NCBI GenBank assembly: GCA_019359615.1
Contig: JAHHHA010000003.1
Span: 248,001 to 312,000, forward strand
DNA: 64,000 nucleotides
Reading direction: 5' to 3'
Origin: Cyanosarcina radialis HA8281-LM2
GTDB lineage: Bacteria > Cyanobacteriota > Cyanobacteriia > Cyanobacteriales > CCAP-1448
Below, piece by piece: positions 52,864 to 61,335 of this stretch. The first letter of the stretch is position 1; each line of letters starts with the position of its first letter. Position numbers and translations under genes: made by a program. A model generated the notes under the pieces. That model was not told where the DNA came from, did not search any database, and worked only from the letters and a program-made list of their open reading frames with translations.

Positions 52864-53793
52864 TTACTCGTGGGTAAACTCTTTTACTGCTCGCCAGACT
52901 CGATCGAACAAATCTAAACTATCGGCATCAAACCACTCAATTTCAGGATAAGCACGGAACCAAGTTCGCTGTCTTTTAGCAAATTGACGGGTGTGCAAAA
53001 CAATAAGTTCTTTAGCTTCAGTTAGAGTCAAATCTCCTTGAAGATACTGTTTCATTTCTCGATAACCCAACGTATCTAATAAGGGCAAATCGCTACTATA
53101 TTTTTGACAAAGTGCTTTTACTTCCTTTTCCCAACCGATTGCCAACATTTCCTCAGTACGCTGTTCGATCCGGCGTTTGAGAATGGCAGAATCGCTATCT
53201 AAACCAATTTGCAAAATTGGATATGTCGGGGGATTTTCTCCTTGTTGTTCCGAAATTGGGCGGCCGGTTACATAAAATACTTCCAGAGCGCGTAACGTCC
53301 TCACCGGATCGTTGGGGTGGATCTTTTGGGCAGCGATCGCATCTACTTGTTGCAACATCGTATATAGTTGTTGCTGGCCTAGAGATGCCAGTTGCGATCG
53401 CAATTCTGGCTGCGGTGCGACTCTAGGGATCTTCATTCCTCGGACGATCGATTTGATATACAATCCAGTGCCACCAACGAGAAGAGGGGGAGACGAATGT
53501 AGAGACGTAGCAGTGCTACGTCTGGAAGAGGGGGGTGAAGAGATTAGGGTTTGGGCTTGTTGTTGGTATTCTGCAACCGTAAGAGTTTCTGTGGGATCGC
53601 AGATATCGATTAAATAATGTGGTATCAGTTGTTGCTGGGCAGCGGTGGGTTTGGCCGTGCCGATGTCAAACTCGCGGTATACCTGACGGGAATCAGCACT
53701 GAGGATTATAGATTGTAGCCGTTGGGCAAGAGCGATCGCCAATCCCGATTTCCCCGTCGCTGTCGCCCCGCAAATTACGATCGAACTCGTCAT
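52864..53793 (-). CDS. miaA: tRNA dimethylallyltransferase, with repeat insertion
   Basis: 309 residues. It adds an isopentenyl group to A37 of tRNAs reading UNN codons. P-loop GATATGKSGLAIALA at about 8-15, then LSADSRQVYREFDIGTAKPT, HYLIDICDP, VGGTGLYIKSIVRG, VDAIAAQKIHPNDPVRTLRALEVFYVTG, IGWEKEVKALC and the C-terminal HTRQFAKRQRTWFR. Between the PTETLTVAEYQQQAQTLI and LLVGGTGLY segments an extra stretch SSPPSSRRSTATSLHSSPP (about residues 86-104) is encoded by a dispersed palindrome (53503-53523), so the protein has a loop insertion. A small membrane-protein gene follows. Confidence 0.93.
   Translation of the reverse strand: MTSSIVICGATATGKSGLAIALAQRLQSIILSADSRQVYREFDIGTAKPTAAQQQLIPHYLIDICDPTETLTVAEYQQQAQTLISSPPSSRRSTATSLHSSPPLLVGGTGLYIKSIVRGMKIPRVAPQPELRSQLASLGQQQLYTMLQQVDAIAAQKIHPNDPVRTLRALEVFYVTGRPISEQQGENPPTYPILQIGLDSDSAILKRRIEQRTEEMLAIGWEKEVKALCQKYSSDLPLLDTLGYREMKQYLQGDLTLTEAKELIVLHTRQFAKRQRTWFRAYPEIEWFDADSLDLFDRVWRAVKEFTHE
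53503..53523 (-). repeat. AGACGTAGCA palindrome inside miaA
   Basis: Arms AGACGTAGCA and TGCTACGTCT with a single G between them. An identical copy lies in the intergenic region at 61241-61261, and a relative (AGACGTTGCA arms) at 63269-63288. Confidence 0.85.
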
Positions 53794-53935
53794 TGAGTGC
53801 TACTTGCCGCCTTTTAATAGTACAATTGTTCTTATAGATCCTTGTCTCCCCATCTCCCCATCTCCCTATCCCCCTGCACCCCCTAAATAAACATCTCTTG
53901 AACTAGCCCTAAAGTCGTCTTTAACCCATTTGTGT

Positions 53936-53941
53936 TATAAT
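53936..53941 (+). promoter_or_regulatory. Probable -10 element of the gyrB promoter
   Basis: A perfect TATAAT with an upstream TGTG lies 70 bp before the gyrB ATG, in a short AT-rich gap. No good -35 hexamer is found at 16-18 bp, so an extended -10 type is likely. Confidence 0.45.
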
Positions 53942-54010
53942 TCAGGAGTGTTTTGTTATTTTCAAACCTGAATCGGCTTAAGCCCGATTATTAACGGAGA
54001 GACTTATTGC

Positions 54011-57000
54011 ATGACCAGCAGTTATAGCGCCGAGCAAATTCAAGTTCTCAAAGGTCTAGAACCTGTAAGAAAACGACCTGGGATGTATATTGGTTCGACC
54101 GGGCCGAGGGGACTGCACCATCTAGTTTACGAAGTTGTAGACAATGCGATCGATGAAGCTCTGGCAGGATACTGTTCTCATATAGAAGTAGATCTAAATG
54201 CCGACGGTTCGGTCAGCGTTACCGACGACGGCCGGGGGATTCCTACAGACACTCACCCCGAAACAGGCAAATCGGCAATTGAAACCGTTATGACTATCCT
54301 CCATGCTGGGGGTAAGTTTGGCGGTGGTGGCTACAAAGTTTCTGGAGGGTTGCACGGAGTCGGCGTTTCTGTAGTTAACGCCTTGTCAGAAACGATAACA
54401 GTTACCGTTTGGCGCGACAAGAAGGTACACACCCAACTTTACCAACGCGGTATTCCCGTTACTGACCTTGAATCAAAGCCCTCCAAAGAAGCACGAACTG
54501 GAACTTCAGTCACTTTCAAGCCAGATACAGAAATTTTTACTACTGGTACGGAGTTCGATTATACCACCATCGCCAGTCGCCTGCGGGAATTGGCCTATCT
54601 CAATGCAGGCGTTAAAATTACCCTGACAGACAACCGCCTGGAATTGCTCAAAAGCGACGAGCCAAAAACTGAAACGTACGAATACAAAGGCGGTATTCGA
54701 GAATATGTCGCTTACATGAATAGCGACAAGCAACCCCTCCACGAAGAAATTGTCTACGTGCAAGGGGAAAAGAACGACGTGCAAGTCGAAGTTTCCTTGC
54801 AGTGGTGTACCGATGCTTACAGCGATAACTTGCTGGGGTTTGCCAACAACATTCGGACGGTTGATGGTGGTACGCACCTGGAAGGGTTGAAGACAGTTTT
54901 GACCCGGACTTTGAATGCGATCGCCCGCAAGCGCAATAAAATCAAAGAAAACGAACCTAACCTCAGCGGCGAACACGTCCGGGAAGGCATGACTGGGGTA
55001 ATTTCAGTTAAAGTTCCCAATCCTGAATTTGAAGGTCAAACCAAAACCAAATTAGGCAATACAGAAGTTCGAGGTATTGTTGACTCTTTAGTGGGAGAAG
55101 TTCTTACCGAATATTTAGAATTCCGGCCTGGTGTTGCTGACTCAATTCTTGATAAAGCGATTCAGGCATTTAAAGCTGCTGAAGCGGCTCGCCACGCGCG
55201 AGAATTAGTCAGGAGAAAATCAGTTTTAGAATCTTCTCCTTTACCAGGAAAACTAGCTGATTGTAGCTCTAGAGATCCAGGCGAATCAGAAATATTCATC
55301 GTCGAAGGGGACAGTGCTGGCGGCTGTTTTGCTGGAGATACATTGGTAGCCCTAGCGGATGGACGCAATCTCAGTTTTAAAGAAATTGTGGCCGAACAGG
55401 CAATGGGTAAAGAGCATTTTTGCTACACCATCCGCCACGATGGAACTATTGGGTTAGAGCGCATCATCAATCCGCGAATCACCAAAACTAATGCAGAAGT
55501 TATCAAACTGACATTGGATAATGGAGAAACTCTAATTTGTACCCCAGCTCATCAGTTTATGCTGCGAGATGGTAGTTACAAACCCGCAGCTTTGCTGACT
55601 CCTGAAGATTCGCTAATGCCTCTGTATCGAAAGCTGTCGGATATAACCGAACCAGAGATTACCATTAACGGTTACGAGATGGCTTGGAGTCCGCGTTCCA
55701 ATACCTGGCTGTTTACTCATTTGCTAGCAGACTGGTATAACCGCTGGCAAGGCGTTTACACGGAAGCAGCAGGCGCACATTGTCATCATGTAGATTTCAA
55801 CAAGCTCAACAACAACCCCACAAATATTCAACGGCTTCCTGCTGACGAACATTTGCGACTGCACCAGAATCATTTGAAACAAACATTACATCGTCCCGAT
55901 GTGGTGGAAAAATGCCGCGAAATTCGCCAAAGTAAAGAATTTCGCAGCATGATGAGTCAAAGAATGCAGCAGGTAGAAACACGGCAAATTCTTTCGGAGC
56001 AGGCTAAGGCGCAATGGGAAGATGAAGCTTACAAAGCTTATATGGTCAGTAAGTGGCGCGAGTTTTATGAAAGTAACGAAGCTTATCGCCAACAAAATAA
56101 CCAACAATTGCACCAAGCTCAACAAGAATATTGGAGCGACAAAGCTAACTGCATAAATCAAGCCGAACGAGTTCGCAATTATTTTGCTAACAACCCTCAA
56201 GCACGGGAAACTCTTTCAGATATTGCCAAGCAACAATGGCAAGATGATGTTTTACTAGAGTGGCGGCGATCGAAAACACAGGAGCAATGGACACCTGAAT
56301 TTCGCGCCAAGCGTTTGGCAGCATTGAACCAAACATACTATCGCAAAACTATCTCTGCTTTGAAGCAAATCGAGATCGATCGAGGCAGGCTAGATTTAGA
56401 AGCTTATCGCACTTACCGAATTGGCACTAAAGATAAGTCTTTACTGCGGTTTGAGACATTCTGCGATCGCTACTTTGAAGGTAACGAAATCTTAGCCCGC
56501 GAAGCCGTTGCTAACTACAACCACCGGGCGATCTCGATCGAACGTTTAACAGAACGGATAGACGTTTACGATATCGAAGTGCCTAATACTCATAACTTTG
56601 CTTTAGCCAGTGGAGTGTTCGTCCATAACAGTGCCAAGCAAGGACGCGATCGCCGTTTTCAAGCTATCTTGCCTTTGCGAGGTAAAATCCTTAACATCGA
56701 GAAAACTGACGACTCTAAAATCTACAAAAATACCGAAATCCAATCCTTAATTACGGCTCTAGGATTAGGCGTAAAAGGTGAAGAGTTTGATGCCTCTCAG
56801 TTGCGCTACCACCGCATAGTAATTATGAGCGTAGCCGGAGACGAGCCAACGCTGGTAAGGCACAACTCTGGCAAGACAGAATTCGTGTCGATCGGGCGAT
56901 TTATTGATGATTGCGTAGAAGGACGACGCGCTACGCATGAGTATGAGGTAGTTTCTTTCGATCCAGTTACCCACGCCACCAGGTTTCGTCCTTTAAAAGC

Positions 57001-58909
57001 TGTAATTCGCCACGGCCACGAAGAGCCGATGTATAAAATTACAACGCGCTACAATCGCTCGGTTAAAGTCACATCTTCTCATAGCGTGTTTGTGTTTGAA
57101 AACGGGCAGGTCAAACTGAAGAAAGGTAACGAAATTAAAGCTGGAGATATTCTAGTTGCCAGTCGGCGTTTACCTCAACCATCAACTAATCTCACCCAAG
57201 TCGATCTGTTAGAAACATTCTACCAGGCTGAACTAACTAAATCCCTTTACGTGCGGGGTGAAGATGTGCGACTAATTGCCAGCCAACGAGTGCTAGCAAA
57301 AGTTGAAAAGCCCGATCTGTGGAGCGAGCCGAGAGTTTTATTAGATTCGTTAGGATGGCAGCAACTAATTAAACTGCGCCAATCGGTAGGACTAACTCAA
57401 AAGCAAGTGGCAGGAGCTTGTGGAGTCAAGCAAGCAATTACTATTAGTCACTGGGAACGAGGAATTAATCGACCAATTCTGTCTCATTTCTTAAACTATC
57501 TGGAGACAATTGGTGGGAATGACAATATCGTCTACCATCAACTACCATCGAAAATCGACGAACATCTAGCTCGATCGGATAGCAGCAAAAATGCTCGTTG
57601 GCGCGAAGTTAGTTGTTACAAGCCATTAGATGAATTCACGTCTACTGAATTAGCCCAACTAGGTGCTGAGGTGCAAATCGTACCCCAAGCTCACAGCGAA
57701 AAAGCATTTGGGCGATACTTGCCGATTACTCGCGAATTAATGTGGTTTCTCGGTTGGTATGTAGCTGAAGGAACTCTAAGCCAACATCAAGTCAGCCTGA
57801 ATTTGGGTAAAAAAGACGATCGATTTATTCCCGAATTGAAAGCAGCTATAGCTGCGGTATTTGGTGAGACACCTCGTTGTTATCGAGATCCCGATAGCGA
57901 AGGTCTGAAACTTTACTTTCATAGCGTTGCTGCTGCCCGATTGTTGCAAGCATGGGGACTAGCTAATCGCGCTCATCAAAAGAAACTACCAGACATTCTA
58001 TTTAGCGTGTCTGAAGAAATGAAGATGGCGTTTTTGGAGGGTTATTTTTTAGGTGATGGCACGACCGCAGGAATTCACCTTTCATTCACTACCAACTCAA
58101 GAGAACTAAAAGATGGAATCCTATATCTTTTAGGACAATTAGGGATAGTTGCCTCTAGCAGTCACCATCAACCATCAACCAAACCTGACGCTCCAATTCA
58201 GACCCGCCATCCTTATTGGAACATCACCATCGGCGGTAAGGAACAAATCGATCGCTCTTGCCAAATTTGGCAGCGTCACGCTAACGCCCACCAGTTAGAA
58301 GCGCATCTAACGCGCCCAAATCGCAAACCGACCGATTGTATAGCAATTAGCGAAGATCTGATGGGGTTAAAAGTTATTTCTGCTGAGGAAGTCGATTTAG
58401 TCGGCGACTACGTTTATGACTTTTCAGTTGAAGATGATGAAAACTTCATTTGCGGTACGGGTGGAATCGCCTGTCACAATACGGATGCTGATGTCGATGG
58501 AGCGCACATCCGTACCCTATTGCTGACGTTTTTCTATCGCTATCAAAAGTCCCTGATCGAGCAAGGTTACATTTATATTGCTTGTCCGCCGCTGTACAAA
58601 GTGGAACGGGGCCGCAGTCACTATTACTGCTATAGCGATCGCGAATTGGCTAACCTAATTCAACACGAATTTCCTGCCAATGCCAGCTACACGATCCAGC
58701 GGTTCAAAGGGTTAGGGGAAATGATGCCAGCGCAATTGTGGGATACCACGATGAATCCAGAAACTCGCACCTTGAAGCAAGTTGAGATTGAAGATGCTGC
58801 CGAAGCCGATCGCATATTTACAATCTTAATGGGCGATCGCGTTGCCCCCCGTCGGGAATTTATCGAAACCTTCGGTCCTCGGCTCAACCTCGCCGAACTC
58901 GATATTTAA
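54011..58909 (+). CDS. gyrB: DNA gyrase subunit B precursor with two inteins
   Basis: 1632 residues; removing inteins of 435 and 551 residues leaves a normal 646-residue GyrB. Host motifs: the N-terminal ATPase GHKL domain [63 protein letters not shown]; the [66 protein letters not shown]; and the C-terminal [20 protein letters not shown]. The breaks (|) are the intein sites, both in the most conserved TOPRIM motifs. GyrB supplies ATP-driven strand passage with GyrA. The protein must splice twice to be active. The start is at ATG 54011 after GGAGAG. Confidence 0.96.
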   Translation: MTSSYSAEQIQVLKGLEPVRKRPGMYIGSTGPRGLHHLVYEVVDNAIDEALAGYCSHIEVDLNADGSVSVTDDGRGIPTDTHPETGKSAIETVMTILHAGGKFGGGGYKVSGGLHGVGVSVVNALSETITVTVWRDKKVHTQLYQRGIPVTDLESKPSKEARTGTSVTFKPDTEIFTTGTEFDYTTIASRLRELAYLNAGVKITLTDNRLELLKSDEPKTETYEYKGGIREYVAYMNSDKQPLHEEIVYVQGEKNDVQVEVSLQWCTDAYSDNLLGFANNIRTVDGGTHLEGLKTVLTRTLNAIARKRNKIKENEPNLSGEHVREGMTGVISVKVPNPEFEGQTKTKLGNTEVRGIVDSLVGEVLTEYLEFRPGVADSILDKAIQAFKAAEAARHARELVRRKSVLESSPLPGKLADCSSRDPGESEIFIVEGDSAGGCFAGDTLVALADGRNLSFKEIVAEQAMGKEHFCYTIRHDGTIGLERIINPRITKTNAEVIKLTLDNGETLICTPAHQFMLRDGSYKPAALLTPEDSLMPLYRKLSDITEPEITINGYEMAWSPRSNTWLFTHLLADWYNRWQGVYTEAAGAHCHHVDFNKLNNNPTNIQRLPADEHLRLHQNHLKQTLHRPDVVEKCREIRQSKEFRSMMSQRMQQVETRQILSEQAKAQWEDEAYKAYMVSKWREFYESNEAYRQQNNQQLHQAQQEYWSDKANCINQAERVRNYFANNPQARETLSDIAKQQWQDDVLLEWRRSKTQEQWTPEFRAKRLAALNQTYYRKTISALKQIEIDRGRLDLEAYRTYRIGTKDKSLLRFETFCDRYFEGNEILAREAVANYNHRAISIERLTERIDVYDIEVPNTHNFALASGVFVHNSAKQGRDRRFQAILPLRGKILNIEKTDDSKIYKNTEIQSLITALGLGVKGEEFDASQLRYHRIVIMSVAGDEPTLVRHNSGKTEFVSIGRFIDDCVEGRRATHEYEVVSFDPVTHATRFRPLKAVIRHGHEEPMYKITTRYNRSVKVTSSHSVFVFENGQVKLKKGNEIKAGDILVASRRLPQPSTNLTQVDLLETFYQAELTKSLYVRGEDVRLIASQRVLAKVEKPDLWSEPRVLLDSLGWQQLIKLRQSVGLTQKQVAGACGVKQAITISHWERGINRPILSHFLNYLETIGGNDNIVYHQLPSKIDEHLARSDSSKNARWREVSCYKPLDEFTSTELAQLGAEVQIVPQAHSEKAFGRYLPITRELMWFLGWYVAEGTLSQHQVSLNLGKKDDRFIPELKAAIAAVFGETPRCYRDPDSEGLKLYFHSVAAARLLQAWGLANRAHQKKLPDILFSVSEEMKMAFLEGYFLGDGTTAGIHLSFTTNSRELKDGILYLLGQLGIVASSSHHQPSTKPDAPIQTRHPYWNITIGGKEQIDRSCQIWQRHANAHQLEAHLTRPNRKPTDCIAISEDLMGLKVISAEEVDLVGDYVYDFSVEDDENFICGTGGIACHNTDADVDGAHIRTLLLTFFYRYQKSLIEQGYIYIACPPLYKVERGRSHYYCYSDRELANLIQHEFPANASYTIQRFKGLGEMMPAQLWDTTMNPETRTLKQVEIEDAAEADRIFTILMGDRVAPRREFIETFGPRLNLAELDI
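55325..56629 (+). mobile_element. Intein 1 in GyrB (HNH endonuclease type)
   Basis: 435 codons, inserted after EGDSAGG. Cys1 begins [13 protein letters not shown] (block A) and the end reads [21 protein letters not shown] followed by Ser+1 (blocks F and G). Block B is [11 protein letters not shown] with the T-x2-H. In the middle an HNH homing-endonuclease region has [22 protein letters not shown]. It is followed by long helical stretches with repeated YR/KQxxW-type motifs that may bind DNA. Splicing residues Cys1, the penultimate His and terminal Asn are intact. Confidence 0.9.
56828..58480 (+). mobile_element. Intein 2 in GyrB (LAGLIDADG endonuclease type, with HTH)
   Basis: 551 codons, inserted after RYHRIVIM and before TDADVDG. 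Ser1 begins [13 protein letters not shown]; block B is [13 protein letters not shown]; the end reads [22 protein letters not shown] followed by Thr+1. Two LAGLIDADG-like motifs are [14 protein letters not shown] (about intein residue 304) and [13 protein letters not shown] (about 401). Between the splicing block and endonuclease is an XRE-like helix-turn-helix ([32 protein letters not shown]), which may assist target binding. Ser1, His and Asn are intact. Confidence 0.9.
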
Positions 58910-59148
58910 GAAGAATAGAGGAGTTTAGGAGCGTAGGAAGTGTTAAGTGTCGAGTGTTGAGTGTTGAATTAAGAATTCTCCTCTGCTCCCCTGCCTCCCC
59001 TGCTCCCTCTCTCCCCATCTCCCCATCTCCCTCTCTCCCCATCTCCTTTGTCTGTCGAGGCAAAATAGTTCATGACAAACCTTTCAGCAGTCGCTAATTG
59101 TCGTAGGATCGATCGATAGGCTAAATCGGGCAAGGAAGTTAATCGACA
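58910..59148. repeat. CTCCCCAT/GTGTTGA simple repeats between genes
   Basis: GTGTTGAGTGTTGA at about 58950-58963, and a run of CTCCCCATCTCCCCATCTCC at about 58980-59045. The same short-repeat families recur in several gaps and inside the oxoprolinase gene. No gene in the 239-bp gap. Confidence 0.55.
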
Positions 59149-59754
59149 ATGCACCTGCCTTTCTTCATTTCACTAGCAACTGCTTTAGTCGCCATTTACA
59201 TCGCCAAGAATTCGGCTGACGAGATTTCATACCTCGCTACTGCAATTGTAGTTGTCAGCTTAGTATTGACTTTGATCTTTGCCCCTTGGCAGTTGCAAAT
59301 TTTGTTGCTGATCTCGATCTGGTTTAGTAAGAAGCTATTTTTTCCCTTTACCAGATCCACGGTTGAGTCTCAGTCCAACCAGAAAGTTGAGTCCGATCTC
59401 GAAAAACAAATTGCTATTGCTCAACCTCGATCGATCCAAATCCAGATAACCAAGTTGGCTTATAGAGGTGTTAGCTATCAGTCTGACTCCCCCATACAGC
59501 CAGAGGTTAAAGGTAAGATTATTGGCAAATATCGGGGCCTGGTTTGCCAAACCAGCCAGCTAGAAAATCCTCCAGCGCAGGCATCAAATTTAAACCTGAA
59601 ATACCGAGGAGCTTGCATTAATCCTACCCCTTCGGTCGCGGAGGCATCCCCGACAACTCCCAAGGTGAGAATCGGGATAAAAACAGCTACTCGAAAAGTC
59701 GGAAGTAGGGGTATCGTACTGGTACGCCCGGTTCTTTCTCCAAATCAAAATTAA
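59149..59754 (+). CDS. DUF4278-containing membrane protein
   Basis: 201 residues. Two hydrophobic segments (LPFFISLATALVAIYIA and TAIVVVSLVLTLIFAPWQLQILLLISIWF), then a soluble tail with three copies of the DUF4278 motif: KLAYRGVSYQ, GKYRGLVC and LKYRGACI (the YRG signature). A basic C-terminus follows (IGIKTATRKVGSRGIVLV). DUF4278 occurs in many small cyanobacterial proteins of unknown function, usually once, so the three copies here may form a repeat. The 3' end overlaps the converging TIGR02652 gene by 68 bp. Confidence 0.8.
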   Translation: MHLPFFISLATALVAIYIAKNSADEISYLATAIVVVSLVLTLIFAPWQLQILLLISIWFSKKLFFPFTRSTVESQSNQKVESDLEKQIAIAQPRSIQIQITKLAYRGVSYQSDSPIQPEVKGKIIGKYRGLVCQTSQLENPPAQASNLNLKYRGACINPTPSVAEASPTTPKVRIGIKTATRKVGSRGIVLVRPVLSPNQN

Positions 59755-60193
59755 TTACTTCCCAGCAGGGTTCGGCTTCAGAATCGGGACTAAACTCGAC
59801 TGGTAAACCATACAGTCGAGGTTTTGGTTTCTCTGGTTGGTTTTGCCAGGGAGTGCTGCGATCTAAATAAGCACTAATTAATTCCCGATAGCGACTGGCA
59901 ATGATTACCCGCGTAGCTCGATAACCTTGAGTATAGAGGCGGTCTAAGGCTTCATGGATTTCAAATCTAATGCCATCGGGATGGGTGTGTTGCCTGTACC
60001 ATTCATTATCCCAACGCCGCCAGTGACGACCTGATTGCAAATGTACCAGTTCGCTGGTGTTTGGATCTGCCTCAAAAGCGCCGTGACGGGGACATAAATA
60101 CGTGTCTGTTAGCGTCAAGGCTGGAATCGTTTGACGGCAGTGAGGACATTGAATCTCTGGTCCAAATATGGGATAGTGCAAAGCTGGATTCAT
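59687..60193 (-). CDS. TIGR02652 family protein (zinc-ribbon)
   Basis: 168 residues. The N-terminal Cys motif IQCPHCRQTIP...YLCPRHGAFEADP is zinc-ribbon-like (C-x2-C ... C-x2-H), followed by LVHLQSGRHWRRWDNEWYRQHTHPDGIRFEIHEALDRLYTQGYRATRVIIASRYRELISAYLDR, all typical of TIGR02652. The C-terminus PCWEVINFDLEKEPGVPVRYPYFRLFE is strongly conserved in the family. Cyanobacteria-only, unknown role. Its last 68 bp overlap the DUF4278 gene tail to tail. Confidence 0.9.
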   Translation of the reverse strand: MNPALHYPIFGPEIQCPHCRQTIPALTLTDTYLCPRHGAFEADPNTSELVHLQSGRHWRRWDNEWYRQHTHPDGIRFEIHEALDRLYTQGYRATRVIIASRYRELISAYLDRSTPWQNQPEKPKPRLYGLPVEFSPDSEAEPCWEVINFDLEKEPGVPVRYPYFRLFE

Positions 60194-60321
60194 TTTTTAA
60201 AGGCGGACTGGCAGATCTCTAAGCAACCGTCTGGTGTGGCTTTATTATATCCTGTCGATCGCTGCCCTTAAGTTTGCCAGTTACCGCGCTAAGTTTGGCG
60301 ATCGATTGTCAAGATTTGTTT

Positions 60322-60852
60322 ATGAAATCTCCGTCTTATTGGCCTGAAGTAGATCTTGCTGCTGCTGCCTTTGTGGCTGCCAACGCTGTAGTTATCGGCG
60401 CGGTTAAAGTCGCCGCTGGCGCTAGCATTTGGTACGGTGCGGTGGTTCGAGGCGACGTGGAACGGATTGAAATTGGCGAGAAAACCAATATTCAAGATGG
60501 AGCGATTTTACATGGCGATCCCGGTCAGCCTACGATTTTAGAAGATTTTGTGACTGTAGGGCATCGGGCTGTAATTCATTCTGCTTATATCGAAAGGGGT
60601 TGTCTTATAGGAATTGGCGCTGTGGTTCTAGATGGAGTGCGCGTCGGCGCTGGTAGCATCATTGGGGCTGGCTGCGTGGTGACGAAGGATGTCCCCTCTT
60701 TATCTATGGTGGTGGGCGTTCCAGGCAAGCGGTTGCGCGAGGTTTCTGAGTCTGAAGCTGCCGAACTCATAGAGCACGCCAGACGTTACGAGCAGTTAGC
60801 CCTAGTTCATGCTGGCAAGGGCAGCGATTTGGGATTTACAAAATCTATTTAA
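60322..60852 (+). CDS. Gamma carbonic anhydrase-like hexapeptide-repeat protein
   Basis: 176 residues from ATG 60322 (MKSPSYWPEVDLAAAAF); an upstream start at 60274 would add 16 residues. Left-handed beta-helix of hexapeptide repeats: AANAVVIGAVKVAAGASIWYGAVVRGDVERIEIGEKTNIQDGAILHGDPGQPTILEDFVTVGHRAVIHSAYIERGCLIGIGAVVLDGVRVGAGSIIGAGCVVTKDVP. The three His at the metal site are present (LHGDP, VGHRAVIH), as in gamma-CA. CcmM-like N-terminal domains and archaeal Cam are relatives. Whether it is an active anhydrase is not shown. The next gene, psbY, follows 87 bp downstream. Confidence 0.87.
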   Translation: MKSPSYWPEVDLAAAAFVAANAVVIGAVKVAAGASIWYGAVVRGDVERIEIGEKTNIQDGAILHGDPGQPTILEDFVTVGHRAVIHSAYIERGCLIGIGAVVLDGVRVGAGSIIGAGCVVTKDVPSLSMVVGVPGKRLREVSESEAAELIEHARRYEQLALVHAGKGSDLGFTKSI

Positions 60853-60939
60853 AACTTGCGGCCAAAAGGGTTCGAGTTGCGCTAAAAATAGAAGATGAGA
60901 ATTGTTTAAGAAACTTCAAACTTGAGAGAGGAGATAAAT

Positions 60940-61056
60940 ATGGACTGGCGCTTGTTAATAGTTCTTTTGCCAATTATTGGGGCCGGTACTTGGGCAGCTT
61001 TCAACGTTCTCCCCATTGCCCTCAGACAGCTAGATGCTTTCCTGAATAAATCTTAA
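60940..61056 (+). CDS. psbY: Photosystem II low-molecular-weight protein PsbY
   Basis: 38 residues: [16 protein letters not shown]...[21 protein letters not shown] single membrane helix with the MDWR opening typical of cyanobacterial PsbY and the RQL near the end. It is a peripheral PSII subunit near cytochrome b559. The ribosome site GAGAGAGGAG precedes the ATG, and a strong terminator follows 26 bp after the stop. Identification is by pattern. Confidence 0.75.
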   Translation: MDWRLLIVLLPIIGAGTWAAFNVLPIALRQLDAFLNKS

Positions 61057-61082
61057 ATAGATTTAAACCAGCTAGCGATCGA

Positions 61083-61118
61083 CCGACTGTTGCCCATTGC
61101 TGGTGGCAGTCGGTTTTT
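61083..61118 (+). terminator. Rho-independent terminator after psbY
   Basis: CCGACTG (61083-61089) and CAGTCGG (61107-61113) form a 7-bp stem followed by TTTTT (61114-61118). Confidence 0.8.
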
Positions 61119-61144
61119 AATCGGACGAGAGCAACACGTATTGG

Positions 61145-61172
61145 GTAGGGGCGCAAAGCTTTGCGCCCCTAC
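61145..61172. repeat. Perfect 28-bp GTAGGGGCGCAAAGC palindrome
   Basis: A self-complementary element, the intact sister of the copy inside the oxoprolinase gene (40917). Another palindrome, AGACGTAGCA-type, follows at 61241-61261. The remaining gap to 61335 contains CTCCTAAACTTC units and no gene. Confidence 0.85.
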
Positions 61173-61335
61173 AGGTATTCGATTACAAATTCTCTCTCAT
61201 ACCAATTCTCATCGCTCGCCGGAGACATAACTGGGCTGGGAGACGTAGCAGTGCTACGTCTCTACATGAGGATCTCTGCGGCTACTTTTGATAAATGGTA
61301 TAAACTCCTAAACTTCTAAACTCCTAAACTCCTAG

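Noticed and set aside
54011-58909. A 1632-residue GyrB as a multidomain fusion protein
   Set aside because: The extra 986 residues fall at two conserved intein sites and carry splicing and homing-endonuclease motifs; they are inteins, not host domains.
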